Source of the DNA: an uncultured Catenibacterium sp.
Lineage (GTDB): Bacteria; Bacillota_I; Bacilli_A; Erysipelotrichales; Coprobacillaceae
Direction: 5' to 3'
DNA length: 64,000 nt
Assembly (NCBI GenBank): GCA_900540685.1
Contig: UQGS01000001.1
Coordinates: forward strand, 1 to 64,000
Shown: one piece after another, positions 17,307 through 25,478 of the stretch
Position numbering within the stretch: the first letter of the stretch is position 1
Layout: each line of letters starts with the position of its first letter
The notes under the pieces: generated by a model
Database searches by the model: none
What the model was told of the DNA's origin: nothing
Seen by the model: only the letters and a program-made list of their open reading frames with translations
Made by a program: the position numbers and the translations under genes

Positions 17307-18566
17307 TTAATTTGTTTTTCTTTTTCCACAAGAAGAACATTTCTGACCGGTAACTACTGTTTCTGTCCAGGCCGCTTTATCAGTAACAGTTTTTGTACCA
17401 ACTTTTACTCTCTGAGTTTCGTATACAGCGTCGTGATGAACTGTTTCGTAAATATCTCGAGAACTACAAGAATGTCCATACTCTAACATGTGGTCGGTCA
17501 TCTCACTAGGGTTGGATGTACTAAATCCACATTGACGGCACGTCTTTACGGTCTTAACGTAAACTTTCTCATTCCAGGCATCTTTTACTTTAACCTGTCT
17601 ATTTTCATAAACATCTTCCTGATGAGTTTCTGCTGGATGATTCACAGTTTTTGTAACGTTAACCCAGGTGTGTGTGTGAGATGGCTTGTTGTTTGAGCTG
17701 CTTCCACTATTTGAATTGTTTGAACCAGAATTTGGTTTGCTAGAGCTTCCTCCATTGTTTGAACCAGAACTTGGTTTGTTTGTGCTACCAGAATTGTCTT
17801 TACTACCAGATGTAGAAGGCTTTTTAGTTTCTTCCTTCTTATCATCCTTTTTCGCTTCTTCTTTCTTAGTTTCTTCTTCTGGACTCATTGTTGGTGTAGC
17901 TGTAGTTTCAGTTTTTACTTCTGTATTAGTAGAAGCATCAACCACGTCGCCTCCAGTTACAGTTGTAGAAGCAGGAGCTTTCTGTTCTGTTTTAACTTCG
18001 GTTCCATCAGACTTTTTAACAGTTTCTCCATTATCTGTACGGACTAGTTTATTCTGGTCAGCAAGCTTTTGCGCTTCATCCTTGTTTACAACGACTGTAT
18101 CTTTTTTAACCTTAACTGTTTCAGTTTTAGTCTTATCAGTAGATTCTTTATCTGTCTTGGTTTTATCAGTAGACAACTTATCCTTTACAGTTTCAGACTT
18201 GATGAAAGCATCTTTGAATGCGTCATAAGCTGTGCGATCAGTTGTAATACCGAAGGTAATCTTATAATTTCCTGTTTTTGAAGTGTCTACTTTAGAACTG
18301 TCTACATCAATACCTTTTACGATAGAGCTATCGTATAACACTCCATCAAGGTAATCCACGTCCTTGGAACCTTCTAATACATACATATCATCGATACCAG
18401 TATATGTATCTTTGATTGCGTCCTCGTCAAGCTTAGTCGAATTCGTTGCTACTTTATTCGTACTTTCCACTTTTGTGTCTTTCTTTGCGCCACATCCTGT
18501 TGCTGCTCCAGCAACCATGAGCGCAGCTAAAATCATTGAAATTCTTTTTACATTCTTGTTTGCCAT
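17307..18566 (-). CDS. Repeat-rich lipoprotein with C-terminal cysteine/zinc-ribbon-like region
   Basis: The start at 18566 follows GGAGGAACAAACA; the longer frame upstream lacks a site. A signal peptide with lipobox ATGC is followed by a domain of about 120 residues, then a low-complexity Lys/Thr/Ser/Gly/Asn linker. The C-terminal 100 residues repeat motifs of the type VKVKDAWNEKVYV and contain two Cys pairs (CRQCGF, CSSCGK) and several His, suggesting metal binding. It is probably an extracellular lipoprotein with a spacer through the cell wall. Function unknown. Confidence 0.68.
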   Translation of the reverse strand: MANKNVKRISMILAALMVAGAATGCGAKKDTKVESTNKVATNSTKLDEDAIKDTYTGIDDMYVLEGSKDVDYLDGVLYDSSIVKGIDVDSSKVDTSKTGNYKITFGITTDRTAYDAFKDAFIKSETVKDKLSTDKTKTDKESTDKTKTETVKVKKDTVVVNKDEAQKLADQNKLVRTDNGETVKKSDGTEVKTEQKAPASTTVTGGDVVDASTNTEVKTETTATPTMSPEEETKKEEAKKDDKKEETKKPSTSGSKDNSGSTNKPSSGSNNGGSSSKPNSGSNNSNSGSSSNNKPSHTHTWVNVTKTVNHPAETHQEDVYENRQVKVKDAWNEKVYVKTVKTCRQCGFSTSNPSEMTDHMLEYGHSCSSRDIYETVHHDAVYETQRVKVGTKTVTDKAAWTETVVTGQKCSSCGKRKTN

Positions 18567-18762
18567 TGTTTGTTCCTCCTGTGCAATATAAATTTTTTCC
18601 ATGAGCTTTTTGAAGTCACTCATGATTCGAAGCTTTCTTCTTCGCCTCTCGCTATATATATGTCAGAAAATGCAAAATTCTTCATTTTTACATACAGCTA
18701 TTTTCCTGTATCTAATTTTAGGAACATTTTTGGGCAAATATAGTAGCTTTATCATAATTTTG

Positions 18763-18885
18763 GCAGAACACCCCCACCTCTATAGGTGGTGGGATGAATG
18801 CCTTCTAAAATATTTTGGCTTACGCCTCCGACCATGAAACTGTCGGGTTCTTCCCTTGCGGGAGTGGTTCACATCGCCAATGTTA
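18763..18885 (-). ncRNA. Solo IS605-type right end with omega-RNA-like structure (no tnpB)
   Basis: On the minus strand this segment shows consecutive hairpins: CCC-GCAA-GGG, CCGAC-x9-GTCGG, GGC-GTAA-GCC, and then the terminal hairpin around 18773-18793 (CCCACC...GGTGGG) followed by TTCTGCC. This order and wording match the right end and reRNA/omega RNA of IS605/IS1341 TnpB elements in Firmicutes, as I recall them. The tnpB gene that should lie immediately upstream (higher coordinates) is absent; CRISPR array 2 sits there instead. Confidence 0.7.
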
Positions 18886-18891
18886 ATAACA

Positions 18892-19436
18892 GTTTCCGTC
18901 CCCAACAGGGGTTAACCATTATGAATATTGAAGCTGAAGACATCCAAAAAATATTTGCTAAGGGTTTCCGTCCCCAACAGGGGTTAACCATTATGAATTT
19001 GAAATATGCGACATCAGATGAAGTTGATTTGCCGGATGTTTCCGTCCCCAACAGGGGTTAACCATTATGAATATTAGCGGAGTTAGCGAAAGAATTAGGT
19101 CATACATCGTTTCCGTCCCCAACAGGGGTTAACCATTATGAATCTTCAAAAGGAGAAATTATATATTTAACAAAAGAAGATGAGTTTCCGTCCCCAACAG
19201 GGGTTAACCATTATGAATTGGAAAGATCGGAACAACAGGCAGACAGTTTGAGGGTTTCCGTCCCCAACAGGGGTTAACCATTATGAATTTTTCATTTTAT
19301 CATTTTCAACCTCTTTTTTTTTATTAGGAAAGTTTCCGTCCCCAACAGGGGTTAACCATTATGAATACTTATAGAGTTAATAATGATTACATCATGGTAG
19401 TGTTTCCGTCCCCAACAGGGGTTAACCATTATGAAT
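18892..19436 (-). CRISPR. CRISPR array 2 (8 repeats)
   Basis: Eight 35-base repeats start at 18892, 18964, 19038, 19109, 19184, 19254, 19332 and 19402; all read AACCATTATGAAT at the end, where arrays 1 and 3 read AACTATTATGAAT. Spacers are 35-43 bases. Transcription is on the minus strand from the leader at 19437. No repeat is degenerate, which suggests that the true trailer end was lost at the junction with the IS605-type remnant. Confidence 0.97.
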
Positions 19437-19620
19437 CCTTACCTACAAAACCCTGATAAACACTACTTAAAATAACCAAAATGCGTGGCAAAACTACTTT
19501 TAGTATTCATAACCATAAGATTTCCTACAAAACCTTCATTTTTCCCAGTATTTGTCAGTAGCGTGGCAAAAAGTATAGATAAGAGTGTTCTATATCATCA
19601 AGAACACTCTTATCATACTT
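19437..19620 (-). promoter_or_regulatory. CRISPR leader of array 2
   Basis: AT-rich region between csm6 and the first repeat in transcription order. It holds two direct repeats GCGTGGCAAAA (19483 and 19561, 78 bases apart) and the csm6 terminator hairpin (arms AAGAGTGTTC 19581 and GAACACTCTT 19602). The whole segment is nearly identical to the leader of array 3. Confidence 0.85.
19579..19613 (-). terminator. Hairpin after csm6
   Basis: A perfect 10-bp stem AAGAGTGTTC/GAACACTCTT just past the csm6 stop. The T-run follows only after several bases, so termination may be partial. Confidence 0.6.
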
Positions 19621-19623
19621 TAA

Positions 19624-20961
19624 TTAATCAATTCTTTCAATAATCAACTGATTCATCAAATCATAACTATTCCAGTATTCATCCTTAATATCTAAATCTG
19701 TATAACTAAATACTTTCTCTATCTTTTTCATAATCGCATTAGAAGAGAAGTTAGTCTTATCCTTTATTACATCATCTGTAACACAAACCATTTCATGTGC
19801 TGTAATATTACGAATATTACCTTCTACACTACGTAGATCTGAAACTAGATTTGCTGCTTCTTTTCTACTACTAGGTATGAAATCATTCAATAATACAACC
19901 AATGGTTCAGAATATATAGGACCTTCTTTAAAACCATTTAAATAGTAATTATTCAATGATTTCAAAACATCACTATCATTTAGTTTATCTAAATCCCATA
20001 CACGCATAGAATGCTTTTTCTTCTTCTCTATTTTACAATACTTATTAATATCAATGCCTATTTCATGTTTTAATACCAATTCAAATAAGTCCACAAATAA
20101 AGGTGTAATAGATCTAATAAAGTCTGCATATTCATGTCTTCTTCTCTTTACATCAATATTTAATGCATACTCAAATAGTTTAATACCTTTATCATCCTTT
20201 ACAGGAAAACAATAAGCCTTTTCCTTTAAAGACATCTCTAATGCTTTCTTATAATCCAATGATTCTCTATACTTAGCCATTTCAATCAAAGAATAATAAC
20301 CTTTATCCATAGCACTCTTCTTAATAGTCTTAGCTACTTGTAATGCTGCAGAATAATCATAAGCTTCTATATGCTTCTTAATAATTTCTTCTTTCTTAAT
20401 AATAGCTAATGTAGGACATTCTACTTCTATACATCTATTTGCAGAATCTGGGTTATTATCTTCATCTAATTCCCATAAAGTCTCATAATCATTTTCTTTA
20501 TGAGAATGTTCATTAAGTTTACCTGTTGGTGTTACAACCTGTATTGTACGACAAGGTAATTCTCCTAATGTCTTTAATACAACTAACCCACTCTTCATTG
20601 CTGGTGTACCAGAAGATATATTTAAAAGGAATTCATCATCTTCATCCATATCTCCCATAATATCCATTAATATATTTCTGAAATCCTTATAGAAGTAATC
20701 AAACTCTTGTACTCTTGTAAGTTCTTTACGTTCTATATATTCCACATCTATATGTCTATTCTGTAATTCAGCTAATTTCTCTATGCAGTATCCATATGGA
20801 TTATACTTGTGATGCTTTTCAGCCATCTCCTTAGATAAATATAAAATAACTTTATCTGGCTTATACTGTCTGCATATATGCAACATAGAACCATCTCTGT
20901 AGTTATTTTCAGATATTGGATCAGTACCTCCTACAGGAGAAAACAAAATCTTTTTACCCAT
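19624..20961 (-). CDS. csm6: Type III-A CRISPR ancillary RNase Csm6 (CARF-HEPN)
   Basis: Csm6 is activated by cyclic oligoadenylate made by Cas10 and then degrades RNA non-specifically. The N-terminal CARF domain starts MGKKILFSPVGGTDPIS and contains the loop LNISSGTPAMKSGL, a typical ligand-contacting Ser/Gly/Thr stretch. The C-terminal HEPN domain has the catalytic R-x4-H at residues 384-389 (RNITAH). At 445 residues it is full length. It begins one base after the cas2 stop and is last in the operon, directly before the leader of array 2. Confidence 0.93.
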   Translation of the reverse strand: MGKKILFSPVGGTDPISENNYRDGSMLHICRQYKPDKVILYLSKEMAEKHHKYNPYGYCIEKLAELQNRHIDVEYIERKELTRVQEFDYFYKDFRNILMDIMGDMDEDDEFLLNISSGTPAMKSGLVVLKTLGELPCRTIQVVTPTGKLNEHSHKENDYETLWELDEDNNPDSANRCIEVECPTLAIIKKEEIIKKHIEAYDYSAALQVAKTIKKSAMDKGYYSLIEMAKYRESLDYKKALEMSLKEKAYCFPVKDDKGIKLFEYALNIDVKRRRHEYADFIRSITPLFVDLFELVLKHEIGIDINKYCKIEKKKKHSMRVWDLDKLNDSDVLKSLNNYYLNGFKEGPIYSEPLVVLLNDFIPSSRKEAANLVSDLRSVEGNIRNITAHEMVCVTDDVIKDKTNFSSNAIMKKIEKVFSYTDLDIKDEYWNSYDLMNQLIIERID

Positions 20962-20962
20962 G

Positions 20963-21292
20963 TTATATCACAATAATATCCTCAGATTCTTCACTTTCAT
21001 CTTTACCCCAGGATATTATCTGCCCCTTTCCATTAATCTTGTATATTCTTACACTATCTTGAGTCCCTATTCTTTTAGGTATACCTTTGACTAGTTTATC
21101 AAATTTATTCTTTCTTAAGTGTGCTTCAAAAGCTGATTTCTGTACTCTTACTCCATAGCCTGATAACCATTTCGCAAATCTTTGTCTCTTTCTATTATCC
21201 ACAATATCATAGATAATCAATACGAACACTTTTCTGATTGATTTATTCTCATCAACCTCAAAGAAATAATCTTCTCTTTCCATAATGATCAC
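20963..21292 (-). CDS. cas2: CRISPR-associated endonuclease Cas2
   Basis: Small ferredoxin-fold protein, 109 residues, that forms the adaptation complex with Cas1. The motif VLIIYDIVDNRKRQRF holds the conserved Asp after the first strand, and GVRVQKSAFEAHL is typical. It overlaps cas1 by four bases (ATGA). The N-terminal 15 residues extend slightly beyond the usual Cas2 start; an internal start is possible. Confidence 0.94.
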   Translation of the reverse strand: MIIMEREDYFFEVDENKSIRKVFVLIIYDIVDNRKRQRFAKWLSGYGVRVQKSAFEAHLRKNKFDKLVKGIPKRIGTQDSVRIYKINGKGQIISWGKDESEESEDIIVI

Positions 21293-22287
21293 CTAATCAT
21301 AATAGGAGAATACATTGATACATCTTCATGTATAATAGCGTCTACTAGTGAACTCATTTGAAAAGATATCGCACTTCTGAAACTTACTGGATAATCAATA
21401 TAATCTAAGTATTTCTGACATATCTGAAACTTATTTTCTAGTTTCTTGATGAATTTATTCAATGCTTGTTTAGAGATATAAATCCCTTCTCCATCATCTG
21501 AATAAAATTCATCAATATGCACTTCATGTCCATTGATCATACTCATAACAGTAGAGTCTATAAGAACAGCTCTCCATTCTTCCATCATATCACTTGCAAG
21601 TGTTGGATGTTTTTCTGCATCTCTAAGAAGAAATCCAAAGTATGCATTTAAACCTTTTATCTCTATTTCCCCATAGAGTTCATTCATCAAGATAGAATAG
21701 CCTAGACTCAACATAGAATTAAATGCATCACGAGGCGGTCTTTTACTTCTTCCTTCAAACTTAAATGCATCATCAATACAGATGGATAAGCCTTTAAAAT
21801 AATACTTTGCAGCACATCCTTCATATCCCATGAGTTCTTCTATATTCTTTACACAATTCACTTTTCTTAAAGCGCTCTTCATATGTAATTCAATATCACT
21901 TATATTATGATTTGTGCTTTTAGAATATCTTCTCAATACTACAATCTGATTGTGTATCTTAGCATAAATGATTTTCTTAGAAAGTTCTAATGCGAATGGT
22001 TGGTCATATAAACCTGCCTGCTTTCTTTGAAGAGAAACTTTAATATGACCTGTTGAAGATAACCTGCCAAAATAGTGACCACCCTTAGAAAAATAAGATA
22101 AAGAAATACCTTTCTTTAAACATTCTTGGATACATTGTGTTGTGACTTGTGCGTGCCCTAATAAAGTAATACCGTCAATACTTTCTACTGGAATAGTACG
22201 AACCATTCCATCTTTATACTTGACTGTTATTCTATTATCCTGTTTACCTATCACACAATTACTTTTATCAATATACAATATACTCAT
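21289..22287 (-). CDS. cas1: CRISPR-associated endonuclease/integrase Cas1
   Basis: Integrase for spacer acquisition, 332 residues. The metal-binding block is visible as MGYEGCAAKYYF (Glu), then FGFLLRDAEKHPTLASDMMEEW, which supplies the His/Asp/Glu cluster (HPTLASDMMEEWRA). All expected catalytic positions appear present. A strong site, AGGAGGAAGCGTT, precedes the start. A hairpin separates it from csm5, so the adaptation genes may be expressed at a lower level than the interference genes. Confidence 0.95.
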   Translation of the reverse strand: MSILYIDKSNCVIGKQDNRITVKYKDGMVRTIPVESIDGITLLGHAQVTTQCIQECLKKGISLSYFSKGGHYFGRLSSTGHIKVSLQRKQAGLYDQPFALELSKKIIYAKIHNQIVVLRRYSKSTNHNISDIELHMKSALRKVNCVKNIEELMGYEGCAAKYYFKGLSICIDDAFKFEGRSKRPPRDAFNSMLSLGYSILMNELYGEIEIKGLNAYFGFLLRDAEKHPTLASDMMEEWRAVLIDSTVMSMINGHEVHIDEFYSDDGEGIYISKQALNKFIKKLENKFQICQKYLDYIDYPVSFRSAISFQMSSLVDAIIHEDVSMYSPIMIR

Positions 22288-22321
22288 AACGCTTCCTCCT
22301 TGTATTGTCCCTTAAAAGAGA

Positions 22322-22358
22322 AGGAGAAAGCTGATACTTGGTTACCCAAGTATCAGTT
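22322..22358 (-). terminator. Attenuator-like hairpin between csm5 and cas1
   Basis: A perfect 11-bp stem CTGATACTTGG/CCAAGTATCAG with a four-base loop overlaps the csm5 stop codon. On the minus strand CTTTCTCC follows, not a pure T-run, so readthrough is likely. It divides the interference genes from cas1-cas2-csm6. Confidence 0.65.
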
Positions 22359-23495
22359 AAGTTCTTCTATTTTGTCTAATTGACATAAACCCATTTGTAG
22401 TAACTGATCATGATAATATGTACATTTGATTGTATGTGGAGAAATACCATAGAGACGTAAGTCATCCTCATGTTTATGAAGATTACGTCTTGTCTTCTTA
22501 TCAAATGTTGTTGTATTAACCATAATCTGCTGAACTATACGCACTGTTTGTTCACTGTCTTCTCCATCAAATAGTGGATAAACAGCTGTTTTACTAGCAT
22601 ATCCACTTCCTCCACCTAGAAATACAGATTCATCATCTATGTACTGAACTGCAGTGAATGGTTCAACAAAATACTTATTATAATTGTCATCAAAGTAGTT
22701 AATGGATTCTAAAATATCCTCTTTAGTATATGGACAGATGCTTGTATCAATAGTAACTGTAAATACAATGTCTGTACCAGGCTTTAAGCACTCTCTTACT
22801 GAAGGTAAGTTTTTAGCCCCCTTCTTAACATGTACATCTACTTTTTGAGCTAATGTAAGATCTTCTACTGATAATGGTTCACTATCACTCACAATAAATC
22901 CAGCCATTATATCATTGACTGCATCATCATACTTTGTATCTGGTCTATGTAATGTTCTAAAGGTTTTTGCTTCAATATCCTGGATATTTCTAGATAAATA
23001 TCTCTTTTTGTTGGTTTCTTTTTCAAATACTTTCTCTTTGAACTGCTTTCTTTGAATCGTATAATCCTTTGAATGATTAATTAATCTATCTGCAAGAAAG
23101 ATTGTTCTAAACATACCTTTAAGAGAACTACCTGGAACATAAGGATTTCCATAAGGATCCTTTACAAACTCCAACATGACATTTCTTCTTTTCGTTTCTT
23201 CGATATCCCCTTTATCCAAAGTATACTTAATACATTTATCAATAATAGAATTATTAATCTGATTCTTCTTTATCCAAACACCTAAATTTTCATGTTCATC
23301 TAACATAAAAGCTTCAAAAGAATTGAGCTTATTGATTTTCTTTAGTTCTAGATAAAACTTTGCGATATCAATGACTGCAATCTGATTATTCTTATAGAAC
23401 AAGTATTCCTTTTTAGATAATTCTTTCCCACTCCCAATAAATACAGGGCCTACTACTTTTAAATGTATACGATAAGACTTTAAATAGTTCTTCAT
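22353..23495 (-). CDS. csm5: Type III-A effector subunit Csm5
   Basis: RAMP-fold subunit that caps the Csm complex near the crRNA 3' end. The 380 residues start with YRIHLKVVGPVFIGSG and contain the Gly-rich loop VPGSSLKGMFRT, typical of Csm5. The C-terminal region has GGGSGYASKT. It overlaps csm4 by four bases. Length is in the usual range. Confidence 0.9.
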   Translation of the reverse strand: MKNYLKSYRIHLKVVGPVFIGSGKELSKKEYLFYKNNQIAVIDIAKFYLELKKINKLNSFEAFMLDEHENLGVWIKKNQINNSIIDKCIKYTLDKGDIEETKRRNVMLEFVKDPYGNPYVPGSSLKGMFRTIFLADRLINHSKDYTIQRKQFKEKVFEKETNKKRYLSRNIQDIEAKTFRTLHRPDTKYDDAVNDIMAGFIVSDSEPLSVEDLTLAQKVDVHVKKGAKNLPSVRECLKPGTDIVFTVTIDTSICPYTKEDILESINYFDDNYNKYFVEPFTAVQYIDDESVFLGGGSGYASKTAVYPLFDGEDSEQTVRIVQQIMVNTTTFDKKTRRNLHKHEDDLRLYGISPHTIKCTYYHDQLLQMGLCQLDKIEELN

Positions 23496-24409
23496 ACTTC
23501 TACCCCCATAAATAATGGTTTTGCATACTTATACACAGAATGGTTCCCACCTGAAGATACATCATAAACATCTCCCTCATAAGTCTTATTAAAGCAAGAA
23601 CCTGCTTTAAATAAGTAAATATCTTTCTTTCTACGCTGTTCTTTAGAATAAGTATATGAGTCTACGAAACCACTTCTTTTTACAAGTAAATAACGTGAAT
23701 CATCTAAAACATCATCTAGTTCATCTTCTGTAGGAAGAGATACTGAGAGCGTCATGACTTCACCTTTTGTATTAAGACGTTTATTTAATTCTTTTGGTAA
23801 TTCTGCTATTTCTAAATCAAAGTGTCCTAAGCCAGAATTCTTCTTACCACCAATACCTGATAAACTTAACATTTCGAATAATTCATCAAATAAGTCTAAT
23901 ATTTCTTGAGAATCATAACCTACAACTATATATAAGCCATTCTCTTCTTTAAATCGATAAATACCTACACGATAAGGAACTGCTTCTTCGTTTCCTCTAA
24001 TTGATGCAGAAGTTTTTAATGCATGTACACCTAATTTTTTAATATCAGAACCTTTATTAATAGGATATTGTCCTTTAAGATACTGATCTAATAAAGAAAC
24101 CTGTATATATTCTAGTTTCTTAAACTTCTTACGTGTTGTCATATCTTCACTTTGAACCACCTGTTCAATCTTCTTCATTGGTTTAGGAATAAAAAACTCT
24201 TGATTCATATAAGGAAATGCATCAGAGAATACCAAATGATTCTCTTTAACACTTTTTAATAATGTCTCTAACTTATCAATCTTAAGTGCTTCTATACATA
24301 AAGCAGAAAAGAGAGTATCTGCCTGAAAAGTGATTTCTGATTTTTCTAAGGAATGTTCACCAAAATGTACACCCTGTGTAAAAATCATTTTATAAATCTT
24401 ATAGTTCAT
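23492..24409 (-). CDS. csm4: Type III-A effector subunit Csm4 (Cas5 group)
   Basis: Binds the crRNA 5' handle and contacts Cas10. ATG 24409 is preferred, with AAAGGTGG eight bases upstream. The protein has ADTLFSALCIEA near the N-terminus and the Gly-rich SLSGIGGKKNSGLGHFD, both standard for Csm4, and ends with PLFMGVEV. About 305 residues, normal length. It follows csm3 closely and overlaps csm5. Confidence 0.91.
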   Translation of the reverse strand: MNYKIYKMIFTQGVHFGEHSLEKSEITFQADTLFSALCIEALKIDKLETLLKSVKENHLVFSDAFPYMNQEFFIPKPMKKIEQVVQSEDMTTRKKFKKLEYIQVSLLDQYLKGQYPINKGSDIKKLGVHALKTSASIRGNEEAVPYRVGIYRFKEENGLYIVVGYDSQEILDLFDELFEMLSLSGIGGKKNSGLGHFDLEIAELPKELNKRLNTKGEVMTLSVSLPTEDELDDVLDDSRYLLVKRSGFVDSYTYSKEQRRKKDIYLFKAGSCFNKTYEGDVYDVSSGGNHSVYKYAKPLFMGVEV

Positions 24410-24427
24410 GGTGCCTACCACCTTTCA

Positions 24428-25093
24428 TTATTGAGATACTTTACTTAAAATCTCATTGATTTTATCTTTTACACTCTTATCTAATTGACCAATTGCTGCT
24501 TTTGCATGTAAATTAGTGAATTTAACTTTACCATATCCTCTAGAACCACTACCACCTAAATAATCAAACTGAAGCATCTTGAAGGCTTCTGCAATGAGTT
24601 CAATATCTTCATATAAATCATCCATATTATCTACTTCATAAAGGATATCTAAATCAAATTCTGAACCTCTTACAACTCTTTCAATCTGTCTTGGATTCGC
24701 AACTGCAGTAGCACGGTTAATTGTATTTTCAAACTTAACTTCTGTTAAGCTGTTTAGACCTTTATTTCTTAATTCATCAGCATTAGAAAGAATCATATCA
24801 GAAATCTGGATTCTACTCTTTTTTATATGATTCTTTTCGGCACTACCAAATACTCTTTTGATTCTTTCACAATCCTGATCAGGTTTATCCGCAACTGATT
24901 CATTATATTCTTTCGCAAGTAGTGTACGCATCTTTCCTTTTAATGAGCTTCCTGGAATCATTGGACAACCTGAAAGTACATCTTTAATAACTGGAGAATC
25001 AACTGCACCAATTGCAGCAAAAGCTGACGAACCTCCAATATGCATTCCTGTTAATACTTCAATTTTTCCTTTAATCTGAATTTTTGTATACAT
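24428..25093 (-). CDS. csm3: Type III-A backbone RNase subunit Csm3 (Cas7 group)
   Basis: Backbone subunit that cleaves target RNA at 6-base intervals. With the start at 25093 (AGG upstream, four bases after the csm2 stop) the protein has 221 residues. TGMHIGGSSAFAAIGAVDSP places Asp32 at the position of catalytic Asp33 of Streptococcus thermophilus Csm3. IPGSSLKGKMRTLL and YLGGSGSRGYGKV are further family motifs. The active site looks intact. Confidence 0.94.
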   Translation of the reverse strand: MYTKIQIKGKIEVLTGMHIGGSSAFAAIGAVDSPVIKDVLSGCPMIPGSSLKGKMRTLLAKEYNESVADKPDQDCERIKRVFGSAEKNHIKKSRIQISDMILSNADELRNKGLNSLTEVKFENTINRATAVANPRQIERVVRGSEFDLDILYEVDNMDDLYEDIELIAEAFKMLQFDYLGGSGSRGYGKVKFTNLHAKAAIGQLDKSVKDKINEILSKVSQ

Positions 25094-25097
25094 AATC

Positions 25098-25475
25098 CTA
25101 CTGATCCTTTCCACCATGATATTTATGGAATGCAACTAATGCTTCCATATACTGATAATATTGAATATATCTTTTTCTAGTTTTAATACTTTTTAAGAAA
25201 GGAAGAAGCTTAGCTGTTTCAATAAAGCTTTTCACTTTCTCATCTCGACCTGCTTCATAATAGAATCTTACTGTGAGATAACTTACTCTATCTAATAATT
25301 CTTCAGATAAGTTCTCTTCTGGGTATTCTAATACTTCATTGAGGATATCTGCAGACATAGCCAATAAGTTTCTAATTTGTGAAACTGTTAATAATCCAAC
25401 AGGTTTCCCCCTCTGATTCTTTTTTGTTTTTAATACTTTAATTGTATTTTCTACTTTATCTAGATCTAAACTCAT
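25098..25475 (-). CDS. csm2: Type III-A small subunit Csm2 (Cas11 group)
   Basis: Small helical subunit of the Csm complex, 125 residues. TVSQIRNLLAMSADI and the helix RVSYLTVRFYYEAGRDEKV fit the Csm2 pattern. It lies between cas10 and csm3 in the standard order with four-base gaps. Confidence 0.88.
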   Translation of the reverse strand: MSLDLDKVENTIKVLKTKKNQRGKPVGLLTVSQIRNLLAMSADILNEVLEYPEENLSEELLDRVSYLTVRFYYEAGRDEKVKSFIETAKLLPFLKSIKTRKRYIQYYQYMEALVAFHKYHGGKDQ

Positions 25476-25478
25476 AAA

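Noticed and set aside
17686..18228. Plus-strand open frame of 180 codons
   Set aside because: It is the antisense of the low-complexity linker of the lipoprotein gene; composition (Leu/Ser/Phe repeats) follows from that linker.
18869..19051. Minus-strand open frame inside CRISPR array 2 (similar frame at 28981-29193 in array 3)
   Set aside because: The translations consist of repeated I-M-V-N-P-C-W-G-R-K units from the CRISPR repeats and have no ribosome binding site.
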